Shown here: positions 34,140 through 45,239 of the stretch, in pieces
How positions within the stretch are numbered: position 1 is the first letter of the stretch
Layout: each line of letters begins with the position of its first letter
From: Arachis hypogaea
Taxonomy: Eukaryota; Streptophyta; Magnoliopsida; Fabales; Fabaceae
Length of the DNA stretch: 64,000 bases
NCBI RefSeq assembly: GCF_003086295.3
Contig: NC_092038.1
Span: 130,847,518-130,911,517, forward strand
Reading direction: 5' to 3'
Program-made: the position numbers and the translations under genes
The notes under the pieces: model-generated
What the model was told of the DNA's origin: nothing
Seen by the model: only the letters and a program-made list of their open reading frames with translations
The model's database searches: none

Positions 34140-35934
34140 ATGAACAATATCGAAGGAAAAGCCATCAAGCTCAACAAGCCTGGAGAACTAGGATATAAGA
34201 AAGAATGCTTAAATGTGGTGGGTAAGTTAATAAGTGACAAGGAGATAAATTTCAAAACATGTAAGAATACTTTGCTGAAAATGTGGGAAAATCCTCAAGG
34301 TGTTGCAGTTACAGACATTGGATGGAAGAAGATGTTATTCAGCTTCAAAGACAGGAAGAAAGGGTTGCAGATTATTTGGAATAGACCATGGAATGCCAAA
34401 GGAAACATGGTCAATCTCATATTATGGAGGGGGGCGAATCAGTTTTCGAAGTTGACCATGACTTCATGAAATTTTGGATTCAAGTGCATGGCATTCCACA
34501 TGACTTCATGGATAAAGAGACAAATATTCTTATCGACGAAATATTAGGAGTCTTGGTCGAAGTTGAAGATCCAAAAGTAGATGGAGTCCTTAGGAGACTA
34601 TATTTGAGAATCAGGGTTAGCATCAATATCACCAAGGCTCTACCTACAGGATTCTGGTTAGATAGAGAGAAGTTGCCACAATTGTGGGTCTTTTTCAAGT
34701 ATGAGAGGCTGCTGGACAGCTATTGTTTCAACTGTGGTATATTAGGACATGAGAAGAAAACATGCAAGAATCCAACAGTCATGGCATGCTGGGATCCAAC
34801 AAAGAAGAAATACTCACCGGGATTGGGAGTAAGCCAGGGACGACCAGGTCCAACCATGGGAGGAGGCATCTCAAAACAACAAGGATGGAGAGAGGAAGGG
34901 GAGGAGCAGGCGCGTGAGCAACTGAACCCTGATAGAGAGAGTGGTGAAGAACAAAGCTCTAAGGAGAGTAGGATTAGGGCTGAGCGAGTACTGCAGCAGA
35001 AAATCTGGAAGGAAAGTGTCTGGAAAAACCAAATGAGGAGAGAATAAGAGATGGCAGATGCAGAAGAGCAGGTAGAAGAAGTACTGAAAATCCCTTATTT
35101 TCAGGAAGAGAGGGATACGCAGCATGACCTAGGAGCAGCCTATAAACTCAGCAATCTCATTAAGGAGATAAGAGAGAGGAACAACGAATGGGCCAATAAC
35201 AAAAAGGCCCAGAAGGGAGAAAGGAGGTATGAGGTGCAAAAATAAGGTGAAAACGGACAAATAAGGGATATTGGGCCCAACACAAGGGCTTTACATCAGC
35301 AAGCATGGAATGTTGAAGGAAATGGGCTGAATAATTATATAACTGAAGAAGAAGAAGAAGTAAACAACTATAAAATAGAAGATTAGAAGTTAGGCTCGAA
35401 AAAAAAAAAGAAAAAGAAACCATAGGCCAGGAATTAAAAAGACTTATGTTAGCAAGAACGAGGGACAAACAAGCGTGTGAAGCCAGAACAGAGGGAAAGA
35501 AAAATCAAGAACTGCTGAAGGGTGGAACGGAGGAGAATGCTTTAAGAAAGCTATCCAAGGAAGCTCAGAATAGAGAACATGAATTTGTGAGTCAGCATGT
35601 CAAGCCAGGTGAGAACGTCTACTATATAGAGTTAGCAAGCGATGAAGATGAAGATAAAGGAACGGAAGCACAGACAGATTGGGAAACGCGACTAGCTAAG
35701 AAGTTGGAATCGAAGCTGAACTTGAAAAGGAAACGAGAAAACAAACAGGTTCCACTGCTAATATACAGGGAATGGAAGGAGGAGCAAGAGGATAGGGAAC
35801 CCAAGAAAGTAAAGAACAGCATCACCACTCTGGGCACAGGGGAGTATCAGTTAGCTAAGCATGTCTCTGGTCAGAATAAAGGAATACAAATGGTTGAGGA
35901 GGTGGATCTTAACATGCCCCAACCTCAGCCATGA
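34140..35934 (+). pseudogene. LINE ORF1: DUF4283 plus CCHC zinc knuckle
   Basis: The N-terminal part (34140 on) and the following part (34388-35047 frame) together match the DUF4283 region of plant L1 ORF1 proteins (FWIQVHGIPHDF, GVLVEVEDPK). Then comes the knuckle CFNCGILGHEKKTC (C-x2-C-x4-H-x4-C), and a charged Lys/Glu-rich tail to 35934. ORF1 products bind nucleic acid and chaperone LINE RNA. A frameshift lies near the G-run at 34427-34434, a TAA stop at 35045-35047, and another frame change after 35245. The terminal TGA overlaps the ORF2 start. Confidence 0.82.
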
Positions 35935-37381
35935 GTATCATTAGCTGGAATTGTAGGGGAATAGCGGCTGCCCCGACAATTTTTGAGTTGTATAATTTAT
36001 GTAAAAAGGTAAAGCCGCTTATAGTGTTTTTAATGGAAACTAGGGCTAGTCAAGAAAAAATGAATAGGATAAGAAGAAGGCTTAATTTTGACAAGATGTT
36101 TTGCGTAGAATCCCGGGGCTTGTCCGGTGGACTATGTTTGTTATGAACATCTAATACTAATATCGATGTTTACGAGTGGTGTGATAACTATATTAAAGAT
36201 AGTATTAACATTAATAATGTTCTGAAATGGCAGGGCGTTTTTGTGTATGGTAACCCAGTTTTTCAAAAGCGAAGGAAACTATGGCAGGAGCTTATGGTAA
36301 GTAATAGGAGCAGGGAAGAACCTCAAGCTTATTTGGGGGACTTTAACGATATTCTAAGTCAAGACAAAAAAGTAGGCATTCATCCACAACCAAGAATTTA
36401 TTTAGATACATTTAAAAGGTTTGTAGATGATAATAGTTTAATGGATATTGACCTTAAAGGAAGTAGGTACACATGGTACAACAATCCAAGAAACAACTTT
36501 ATCACTAGGGAAAGACTAGATAGGGTGTTAGTAAATTAGAAATAGCTGCATATATACCAGAATGTTATCCTAAAAGCTGCTCCGGCAATAAGTTCAGACC
36601 ATTGTGCCTTAATTTTGGAAACACAACCGCGAGATCGGATAAAAAAAGAATTCAGGTTTGAGACCTTTTGGACAGAGCATGAGGAGTGCAAAGAGGTAAT
36701 TAGGAGGAGTTGGCAGCAGGATGATGGAAACAGAAACTGTTGGAATCAATTTACTAGAAAGAGAAGTAGATGCAAAAGGGAGTTGACGGAGTGGAGCAGA
36801 AGAAAGTTTAAAAGAGTAAATAAAGAAATAGAAAAAAAAGGAAAGTGAGCTACATCAAATACAAGAGGGCGATATGAGGGATAGAGATCAAAGAAGAGAG
36901 AGAGAACTGAAGAACCAGATATCAGATCTTTGGAAACAAGAAGAAAAATATTGAGGGCAAAGATCAAGGTTAAAATGGTTAAAATGGGGCGACAAAAACA
37001 CAGTCTTCTTTCATGCAACAACCATACAGAGAATAATGAGGAATAGAATTGACAAATTGAAAAAGATGAGGCAGGACATTGGATAAAAGGAGAAGTAGAC
37101 ATAACGAGGTTAGTAGAAACACATTTTACTAAGCTGTTTACTTCTGAATGGGATGGGAACCTGGAATAGTGCATAAGAGATATACCAACGAGAGTCACTA
37201 GAGAGATGAATGATGAGCTAATGGCAAAGATCAAAGACGACGAAATTAAGGACGCAGTCTTTAGTATGGGAAGCTTAAAAGCTCCAGGGCCAGATGGTTT
37301 AAACGGACTATTCTTCCAACAGCATTGGGATATCCTGATTAAAGAAGTGTGTGGTGTGGTGAGGCAGATTTATGAAGACGG
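35931..37381 (+). pseudogene. LINE ORF2, 5' part: AP-type endonuclease and start of reverse transcriptase
   Basis: The frame begins MSIISWNCRGI, the classical start of the exonuclease-endonuclease-phosphatase domain. It continues with AYLGDFNDILSQDKKVG, FVDDNSLMDIDLKGSRYTWYN and, after two stops, ISSDHCALIL (catalytic SDH motif). The reverse transcriptase begins at about 37206 with SLKAPGPDGLNGLFFQ. Stops at 36144-36146 (TGA) and 36537-36539 (TAG) look like mutated TGG. Between 36848 and 37206 the frame is also disrupted. The domain is cut at 37386 by the LTR element. Confidence 0.85.
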
Positions 37382-37386
37382 TAGCT
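37382..37386 (+). other. Left target-site duplication TAGCT of the LTR element
   Basis: TAGCT immediately precedes the TG of the left LTR and reappears at 46845-46849 after the CA of the right LTR. Confidence 0.9.
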
Positions 37387-39002
37387 TGATGAGTGGATAA
37401 TTTATACGCTTTTTGGCATTTTTTTACGTAGTTTTTAATAGGATCTAGCTACTTTTAGGGATGTTTTTATTAGTTTTATGCAAAATTCACATTTCTGGAC
37501 TTTACTATGAGTTTTTTGTGTTTTTCTGTGATCTCATGTATTTTCTGGCTGAAATTGAGAGACCTGAGTAGAAATCTGATTCAGGCTGAAAAAGGACTAC
37601 TGATGTTGTTGGATTCTGACCTCCCTGCACTCGAGATGAAATTTCTGGAGCTATAGAACTCCAAATGGCGCGCTCTCAACTGCGTTGGAAAGTAGACATC
37701 TAGGAATTTTTAGCAATATATAATAGTCCACACTTTATTCGAGTTAAGACAACACAAACTGGCATTCAACGCCAGTTTCATGCTGCATTCTGGAGTAAAA
37801 CGCCAGGAACACGTCACAAACCAGAGTTAAACGCCAAACAGACGTTACAACTTGGCGTTTAACTCCAAGAGAAGCCTCTGCACGTGTAAAGATCAAGTTC
37901 AGCCCAAGCACACACTAAAGTGGGCCCCGAAAGTGGATTTATGCACTTAGACTTATTTCTGTAAACCCTAGTAACTAGTCTAGTATAAATAGGACTTTTT
38001 ACTATTGTATTTTTGGTCTTGGTCATGCTGGTTCCCGCTCTGGGGCCGGAACCAATGAACACCTTCATCACTTATGTATTTTTAACGGTGGAGTTTCTAC
38101 ACACCATAGATTAAGGTGTGGAGCTCTGCTGTACCTCGAGAATTAATGCAATTACTATTATTCTTCTATTCAATTCAAGCTTATTCTTGTTCTAAGATAT
38201 CATTCGTACTTCAACCTGATGGATGTGATGATCCGTGACACTCATCATCATCCGTCCTTATGAACGTGTGCCTGATAACCACATCCGTTCTACCTTAGAT
38301 TGAATGAATATCTCTTGGATTCCTTAATCAGAATCTTTGTGGTATAAGCTAGAATTATTGGCGGCCATTCTTGAGAATCTGGAAAGTCTAAACCTTGTCT
38401 GTGGTATTCTGAGTAGGAATCAGGGATTGAATGACTGTGACGAGCTTCAAACTCGTGATTGTTGGGCGTAGTGACAGACGCAAAAGAATAAATGGATTCT
38501 ATTCCGACATGATCGAGAACCGACAGAAGATTAACCGTGCTGTGACAGAGCATTTGGACCATTTTTACTGAGAGAATGGGAAGTAGCCATTGACAACGGT
38601 GATGCTCTACATACAACTTGCCATGGAAAGGAGTAAGAAGGATTGGATGAAAGCAGTAGGAAAGCAGAGATTCAACAGGAACAAAGCATCTCCATACACT
38701 TATCTGAAATTCCCACCAATGATTTACATAAGTATCTTTATCTCTATTTTATGCTTTATTTGTCTTATTATTCAAAAACCATGATAACCATTTGAGTCCG
38801 CCTAACTGAGATTTACAAGATGACCATAGCTTGCTTCATACCAACAATCTCCGTGGGATCGACCCTTACTTACGTAAGGTATTACTTGGACGACCCAGTG
38901 CACTTACTGGTTAGTTGTGCAAAGTTGTGACAAAGTGTGATTCACGTTTGAGAGCTCCAAGCGTATTGGCACCATTGTTGATGATCACAATTTCATGCAC
39001 CA
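37387..39002 (+). repeat. Left LTR
   Basis: 1616 bp from TGATGAGTGGATAATTTATA to ...TGCACCA. It contains TATAAATA at 37984-37991, a likely promoter, and a short palindrome CTGGCATTCAACGCCAG at 37759-37775. Confidence 0.9.
37984..37991 (+). promoter_or_regulatory. TATA box in the left LTR
   Basis: TATAAATA in a GC-poorer context, conserved in the right LTR at 45826-45833. This is the expected promoter of the element RNA. Confidence 0.55.
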
Positions 39003-39008
39003 AGTTTT

Positions 39009-39029
39009 TGGCACCGTTGCTGGGGATTG
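39009..39029 (+). other. Primer-binding site, tRNA-Asp type
   Basis: TGGCACCGTTGCTGGGGATT six bases after the LTR differs from the complement of the plant tRNA-Asp(GUC) 3' end (TGGCGCCGTTGCCGGGGAT) only by G-to-A and C-to-T changes. tRNA-Asp priming is usual for Athila-like and related gypsy elements. Confidence 0.75.
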
Positions 39030-40473
39030 TTCGAGTTTGGACAACTGACGGTTCATCTTGTTGCTCAGATTAGGTAATTCTGTTTTTCAAAAAGTTTTCA
39101 AAAATTAAAAAAAAAATTTCTTTGTTTTCGTTTTTCAAAAAAATTTTTTTGAAAAAAATACAAAAAAATTTAATAAAATCATAAAAAATTTTGTGCATTT
39201 TTTCGAAAACTCATGCATGGTGTTTCTTCATGATCTTCAAGTTGTTCTTGGTAAGTCTTCTTGTTTGATCTTGATATTTTCTTGTTTTGTGTTTTTTGTT
39301 GTTTCTCATATGCATTTTTGAATTCTTAGTGTATAAATATGAAAAATTTCTAAGTTTGGTGTCTTGTATGTTTTTCTTTTCTTGAAAATTTTTCAAAAAT
39401 AAGTCTTGATGTTCATCTTGATCTTCAAAGTGTTCTTGGTGTTCATCTTGACATTCATAGTGTTCTTGCATGCATTAAGTGTTTTGATCCAAAATTTTCA
39501 TGTTTTGGGTCATATTTGTGTTTTTCTCTCTCCTCATTAAAAATTCAAAAATAAAAAAATATATTTTCCTTATTTTGCTCATAATTTATGAAAAATTGAG
39601 TTGACTTAGTAAAAAAATTTTAAAACTTAGCTATTTTTTATAAGTCAAGTCAAATTTTTAATTTTAAAAAATCCTATCTTTTCAAAATCTTTTTCAAAAA
39701 TCAAATATTTTTCATTTTTTTATTATTTTTGAAAATTTTTAAAATTTATTTTCAAAATATTTTTCTTATCTTTATTTCAAAATTTCGAAAACTTTACTAA
39801 TAATTAATGTGATTGATTCAAAAATTTGAAGTTTGTTACTTTCTTGTTAAGAAAAATCTTTAAATTTTGGAGTCATATCTTTTAGTTTCTTGTTAGTCAA
39901 GTAATCAATTTTAATTTTAAAAATCAAATCTTTTCCAAAATATATTTTTCAATCATATCTTTTCAAAATATCTTTTTCAAATCATATCTTTTTCAAAATT
40001 GATTTCAAAAATCTTTTCTAACTTTTTATCTTTTCAAAATTGATTTTCAAATCTTTTTCAACTAACTAATTGACTTTTTGTTTGTTTCTTATCTTTTTCA
40101 AAACCACCTAACTACTTTCCTCTCTCTAATTTTCGAAAATTACCTCCCTTTTTTTTCAAAATTCTTTTTTAACTAATTGTTTCAAATTTTAATTTTTATT
40201 TTATTCCTTTTCTTAATTTTTGAATTTTAACTTTAATATTTTTCTTTTATTTTAGTTAATTTTCAGAAACTCTTCTCTCTCATCTCTTTCTATTTATTTA
40301 TTCATTTACTAACACTTCTCTTCATCTTAAAATTCGAACCCTCTCTTCCTCTCTGAGTTCAAATTTTCCTCTTTTCCTTCTTCTATTCTTTTCTTCTTCT
40401 ACTAACATAAAGGAATCTCTCTACTGTGGTAAAGAGGATCCCTATTATTATTTTCTGTTCTCTTCTTTTTCAT
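39030..40473 (+). other. AT-rich leader between primer site and gag
   Basis: Low-complexity sequence with many TTTTTCAAAA/ATCTTTTCAAA words and no coding capacity. CTAAGTTTGGTGT occurs at 39350-39362. Confidence 0.6.
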
Positions 40474-42816
40474 ATGAGCAGGAGCAAGGACAAGAACATT
40501 CTTGTTGAAGCAGATCGTGAACCTGAAAGGACCCTAAGGAGGAAGCTAAGGGAAGCTAAAGCACAACCCTCTGGAGAGGACTTGACAGAAATTTTTGAAA
40601 AAGAAGAGAAGATGACAGCCGAAAATAATAACAAAAACAATAACGCAAGGAGGATGCTTGGTGATTATACTACACCTACTTCCAAATTTTATGGAAGAAG
40701 CATCTCAATCCCTACCATTGGAGCAAACAATTTTAAGCTGAAGCCTCAACTAGTTGCTCTAATGCAACAGAACTGCAAGTTTCATGGACTTCCATCAGAA
40801 GATCCCTACCAGTTTTTAACTGAGTTCTTGCAGATCTGTGAGACTGTTAAGACTAATGGAGTAGATCCTGAAATCTACAGGCTCATGCTTTTTCCTTTTG
40901 CTGTAAGAGACAGAGCTAAAACATAGGTGGACTCACAACCTAAAGATAGCCTGGACTCTTGGGATAAGCTGGTCACGACCTTCTTGGCCAAGTTCTTTCC
41001 TTCTCAAAAGCTGAACAAGCTTAGAGTGGATGTTCAGACCTTCAAGCAAAAAGATGGTGAATCCCTCTATGAAGCTTGGGAAAGATACAAGCAGATGACC
41101 AAAAAGTGTCCTTCTGACATGCTTTTAGAGTGGACCATTCTGGATATATTCTATTATGGTCTATCTGAGTTTTCTAAGATGTCACTGGACCATTCTGCAG
41201 GTGGATCCATTCACCTAAAGAAAACGCCTGCAGAAGCTCAAGAACTAATTGACATGATTGCAAATAACCAATTTATGTACACCTCTGAGAGGAATCCTGT
41301 GAGTAATGGAATGCCTCAGAAGAGGGGAGTTCTTGAAATTGATGCTCTAAATGCCATATTGGCTTAGAACAAAATGTTGACTCAGCAAGTCAACATGATT
41401 TCTCAGAGTCTGAATGGATGGCAAAATGCATCCAACAGTACTAAAAAGGCATCTTCTGAAGAAGAAGCTTATGATCCTGAGAACCCTGCAATGGCAGAGG
41501 TGAATTACATTGGTGAACCTTATGGAAACACCTATAATTCCTCATGGAGAAATCATCCAAATTTCTCATGGAAGGATCAACAAAAGCCTCAACAAGGCTT
41601 TAATAATGGTGGAAGAAACATGTTTAGCAATAGCAAGCATTTTCCATCATCTTCTCAGCAACAGACAGAGAATTCTGAGTAGAGCTCTTCTAGCTTAGCA
41701 AACATAGTCTCTGATCTATATAAGGGCACTCTAAGTTTCATGACTGAAACAAGGTCCTCCATTAGAAATTTGGAGGCACAAGTGGGTCAGCTGAGTAAGA
41801 AAATCACTGAAACTCCTCCTAGTACTCTCCCAAGAAATATAGAAGAGAATCCAAAAGGAGAGTGCAAGGCCATTGATATAATTAAAATGGCCGAACCCAA
41901 GGAGGAACGGAAAGACGTGAATCTCAATGAGGAAGACCTCTTGGGACGTCTCCCAGACAGAAAGGAGTTCTCTATTGAGGACCTAAAGGAATCTGAGGCT
42001 CATATAGAGACCATAGAGATTCCATTAAACCTCCTTCTGCCATTCATGAGCTCTGAGAACTATTCTTCCTCCGAAGAGGATGAAGATGTAACTAAAGAGC
42101 AAGTTGCTCAATATCTAGGAGCCATCATGAAGCTGAATGCCAAGTTGTTTGGTAATGAGACTTAGAAAGGTGAACCTCCCTTGCTCATTAGTGAACTAGA
42201 TACATGGGTTTAGCAAACTCTACCTCAAAAGAAACAAGATCCTGGTAAATTCTTAATACCCTGTACCATAGGCACCATGACCTTTGAGAAGGCTCTGTGT
42301 GACCTGGGGTCAGGTATAAATCTTATGCCACTCTCTGTAATGGAAAAGCTGGGGATCTTTGAGGTACAAGCTGCAAGAATCTCATTAGAGATGGTAGACA
42401 AGTCAATAAAACAAGCTTATGGATTGGTAGAGGACGTGTTAGTAAAGGTTAAAGGCCTTTACATCCCTGCTGATTTCATAATCCTAGACACTAGGAAGGA
42501 GGAGGATGAATGCATCATCCTTGGAAGACCCTTCCTAGCCACAACAGGAGCTGTGATTGATGTTGACAGAGGTGAACTAGTCCTTCAATTGAATGGGAAC
42601 TACCTTGTGTTTAAAGCTCAAGGTTATCCTTTTGTAAATATGGAGAGGAAGCATGAAAAGCTTCTCTCAATACAGAGTCAAACAAAGCCCCCACAGTCAA
42701 ACTCTAAGTTTGGTGTTGGGAGGCCACAACCAAACTTTAAGTTTGGTGTTGAACCCCCACATTTAAACTCTAAGTTTGGTGTTGGGAGGTCCCAACAATG
42801 CTCTAATGATCTGTGA
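40474..42816 (+). pseudogene. Gag and aspartic-protease-like polyprotein of the LTR element, five in-frame TAG stops
   Basis: One uninterrupted phase runs from ATG 40474 (MSRSKDKN) to TGA 42816. The Gag core is visible as YQFLTEFLQICETVKTNGVD, then WDKLVTTFLAKFFPSQKLNK and ESLYEAWERYKQM, matching retrotrans_gag proteins. The C-terminal part has CDLGSGINLMPLSV and IILGRPFLATTGAVIDVDRG, a retropepsin-like fold in which the usual D-T/S-G is 'DLGSG'. Stops occur at 40924, 41365, 41680, 42163 and 42211, and all five are TAG. No zinc knuckle and no polymerase follow. The last part repeats SKFGVGR/FKFGVE units. Confidence 0.88.
42704..42786 (+). repeat. Three tandem CTAAGTTTGGTGTTG units at the end of the protease frame
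   Basis: Units at 42704-42720, 42736-42751 and 42770-42786 encode the repeated KFGVG/E. The same word recurs outside the coding region at 39350, 43707 and 45224, so the conservation is not coding-driven. Confidence 0.85.
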
Positions 42817-43040
42817 AGCTCCATGAGAGCTCACTCTCAAGCTATTGACATTAAAGAAGCACTTATTGGGAGGCAACCCAATTTTTACTTATCTATATTT
42901 CTCTTGTTCTTTTATGTTTTATTAGGTTTATGATCATATGGAGTCACAAAATAATTGCAAAAATTAAAAACAAAATAAAAAATAGCAGAAGAAAAAGCAC
43001 ACCCTGGAGAAAGAGCTTACTGGCAATAAGGAGCATCTGG

Positions 43041-43278
43041 CTGGCGTTCAACGCCAGAACAGAGGATGAATCTGGCGTTGAACGCCAGAAACAAGCAGCA
43101 GTCTGGCGTTTAAACGTCAGGATTGCACCTTGAGGAAAGTTGGTGTTTAACGCCAGAAACAAGCATCAGGCTGGCGTTAAACGCCAGAAACATGCTACAT
43201 CTGGGCATTTAACGCCAGAAACAAGCTTAAGTCTGGCGTTAAACGCTAGGATTGCATGCAGAGGGCGTTTTACACGCC
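43041..43278. repeat. Array of eight CTGGCGTT-AACGCCAG palindromes
   Basis: Units lie at 43041-43057, 43072-43088, 43103-43120, 43140-43156, 43171-43187, 43201-43218, 43233-43249 and, diverged, 43263-43278. Each is about 17 bp and self-complementary, and units are separated by about 14-19 bases such as AAACAAGC. Related single units occur in both LTRs (37759-37775 and 45612-45628). Substitutions are mostly single transitions. The array is non-coding and sits downstream of the protease stop. Confidence 0.93.
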
Positions 43279-43755
43279 TAATTGGTGCAGGGATGATAAA
43301 TCTTTGACAGCTCAGGATCTGTGGACCCCACAGGATCCCCACCTACCTCAACTCACCATCTCTCTTCTTCACACTATCCAATAACACTCTTCCCCAAACA
43401 CCCTTCACCAATCACCTCAATCTCTCTTCCCCATCAACTCTTCACCACTCACATCCATCCACTCTTCCCCATAAACCCCACCTACCTTCTAATTCAAAAT
43501 CTCTTTCCTACCCAAACCCACCTTAAATGACCAAACCTACTACCCTCTCCCTCCACTATATAAACCCCTCCATCCTTCTTCATTTTCACACAACACAACC
43601 CTCTCTTCTCCCCTTTAGCTGAAACCCACACATCTCTCCTTCTCCTTCATATCTTCTTCTTCTTCTTCTATTCTTTTCTTTTCTTTTCTTGAGGGCAAGC
43701 AACATTCTAAGTTTGGTGTGGTAAAAGCATAGCTTTTTTTATTTTTCCATAACCA

Positions 43756-44114
43756 TTGATGGCACCTAAGGCCAGAGAAACCTCTAGAAAGAGAAAAGGA
43801 AAGACAAAATCTTCCACCTCCGAGTCATGGGAGATGGAGAGATTCATCTCAAGGGTCCATAGCTCAGTAGTAGAGCATTTGACTGCACATCAAGAGAGCC
43901 CACTCATGGACCTCAACAAGAGCATGAGGAATCCCCTCATCAAGAAATCCCTGAGATACCTCAGGGGATAGATTTTCCTCCACACAATTATTGGGAGCAA
44001 CTAAGGATAGGAGCACCAAAATCACTAGGGATCAAGCAACAGAAGCAAGGAAGAGATATAGAGGAGCTCAAGGACGCCATTGGTCCTTCAAGAAGAAGGC
44101 GCCACCATCACTAA
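43756..44114 (+). pseudogene. Small degraded extra ORF of the LTR element
   Basis: The frame starts MAPKARETSRKRKGKTKSST and shifts near 43890. It then reads HQEIPEIPQGIDFPPHNYWE and ends IEELKDAIGPSRRRRHHH and TAA at 44112-44114. The start and end are basic, with a helical middle. I know similar short frames from peanut retroelements but no function; it is not an envelope or integrase by sequence. Confidence 0.5.
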
Positions 44115-44577
44115 GGTGGACTTATTCCTTAACTTTCTTGTTCTTATTTCTCTGTTTTTTGGTTTTTGAGCTTCATATTTGTCTATGTTTGTGTCTTTAC
44201 TACATGATCATTAGTATTTAGTAACTATGTCTTAAGGCTATGAATAATTCCATGAATCTTCACCTCTCTTAAATGAAAAATGTTTTTAATAAAAAAGAAC
44301 AAGAAGTACATGAGTTTCGAATTCATCCTTGATATTAGTTTAATTATATTGATGTGGTGGCAATACTTTTTGTTTTCTGAATGAATGCTTGAACAGTGCA
44401 TATTTTTTATCTTGTTGTTTATGAATGTTAAAATTGTTGGCTCTTGAAAGAATGATGAATAAGAGAAATGTTATTGAGGATCTAAAAAATCATGAAATTG
44501 ATTCTTGAAGCAAGAAAAAGCAGTGAATAATAAAGCTTGCGAAAAAATGGCGAAAGAAAAAGAAAAAGCAAGCAGAA

Positions 44578-44660
44578 TAAGCCAATAGCTCTTTAAACCA
44601 AAAGGCAAGAGCAAAAAGCCAATAGCCCTTAAAACCAAAAGACAAGGGTAAAAAGGGTCC
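44578..44660 (+). repeat. Two tandem units of about 37 bp in the 3' non-coding part of the LTR element
   Basis: AAGCCAATAGCTCTTTAAACC and AAGCCAATAGCCCTTAAAACC begin two adjacent related units, each ending ...AAAAGRCAAGRG. Non-coding. Confidence 0.6.
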
Positions 44661-45239
44661 AAGGCTTTGAGCATCAATGGATAGGAGGGCCCAAGGAAAT
44701 AAAATCCAGGCCTAAGCGGCTAAATCAAGCTGTCCCTAACCATGTGCTTGTGGCATGCAGGTCCAAGTGAAAAGCTTGAGACTGAGTGGTTAAAGTTGTG
44801 ATCCAAAGCAAAAAGAGTGTGCTTAAGAGCTCTGGACACCTCTAACTGGGGACTTTAGCAAAGCTGAGTCACAATCTAAAAAGGTTCACCCAGTCATGTG
44901 TCTGTGGCATTTATGTATCCGGTGGTAATACTGAAAAATAAAGTGCTTAGGGCCACGGCCAAGACTCATAAAAGTAGTTGTGTTCAAGAATCAACATACT
45001 TAACTAGGAAAATCAATAACACTATCTGAACTCTGAGTTCCTATAGATGCCAATCATTCTAAATTTCAAGGGATAAAGTGAGATGCCAAAACTGTTCAGA
45101 AGCAAAAAGCTACAAGTCCCGCTCATCTAATTAGAACTAATATTCATTGATATTTTGGGATTTATAGTATATTCTCTTCTTTTTATCCTAATTGATTTTC
45201 AGTTGCTTGGGGATAAGCAACAATTTAAGTTTGGTGTTG

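Noticed and set aside
40474..42816. Programmed TAG readthrough between Gag and protease
   Set aside because: Five TAG codons scattered in Gag and in the linker cannot all be programmed; each fits a single mutation of CAG or TGG.
43041..43278. CRISPR-like array
   Set aside because: The repeated units are palindromes with imperfect copies and short conserved spacers inside a plant retroelement. There are no unique spacers or cas genes, and the genome is eukaryotic.
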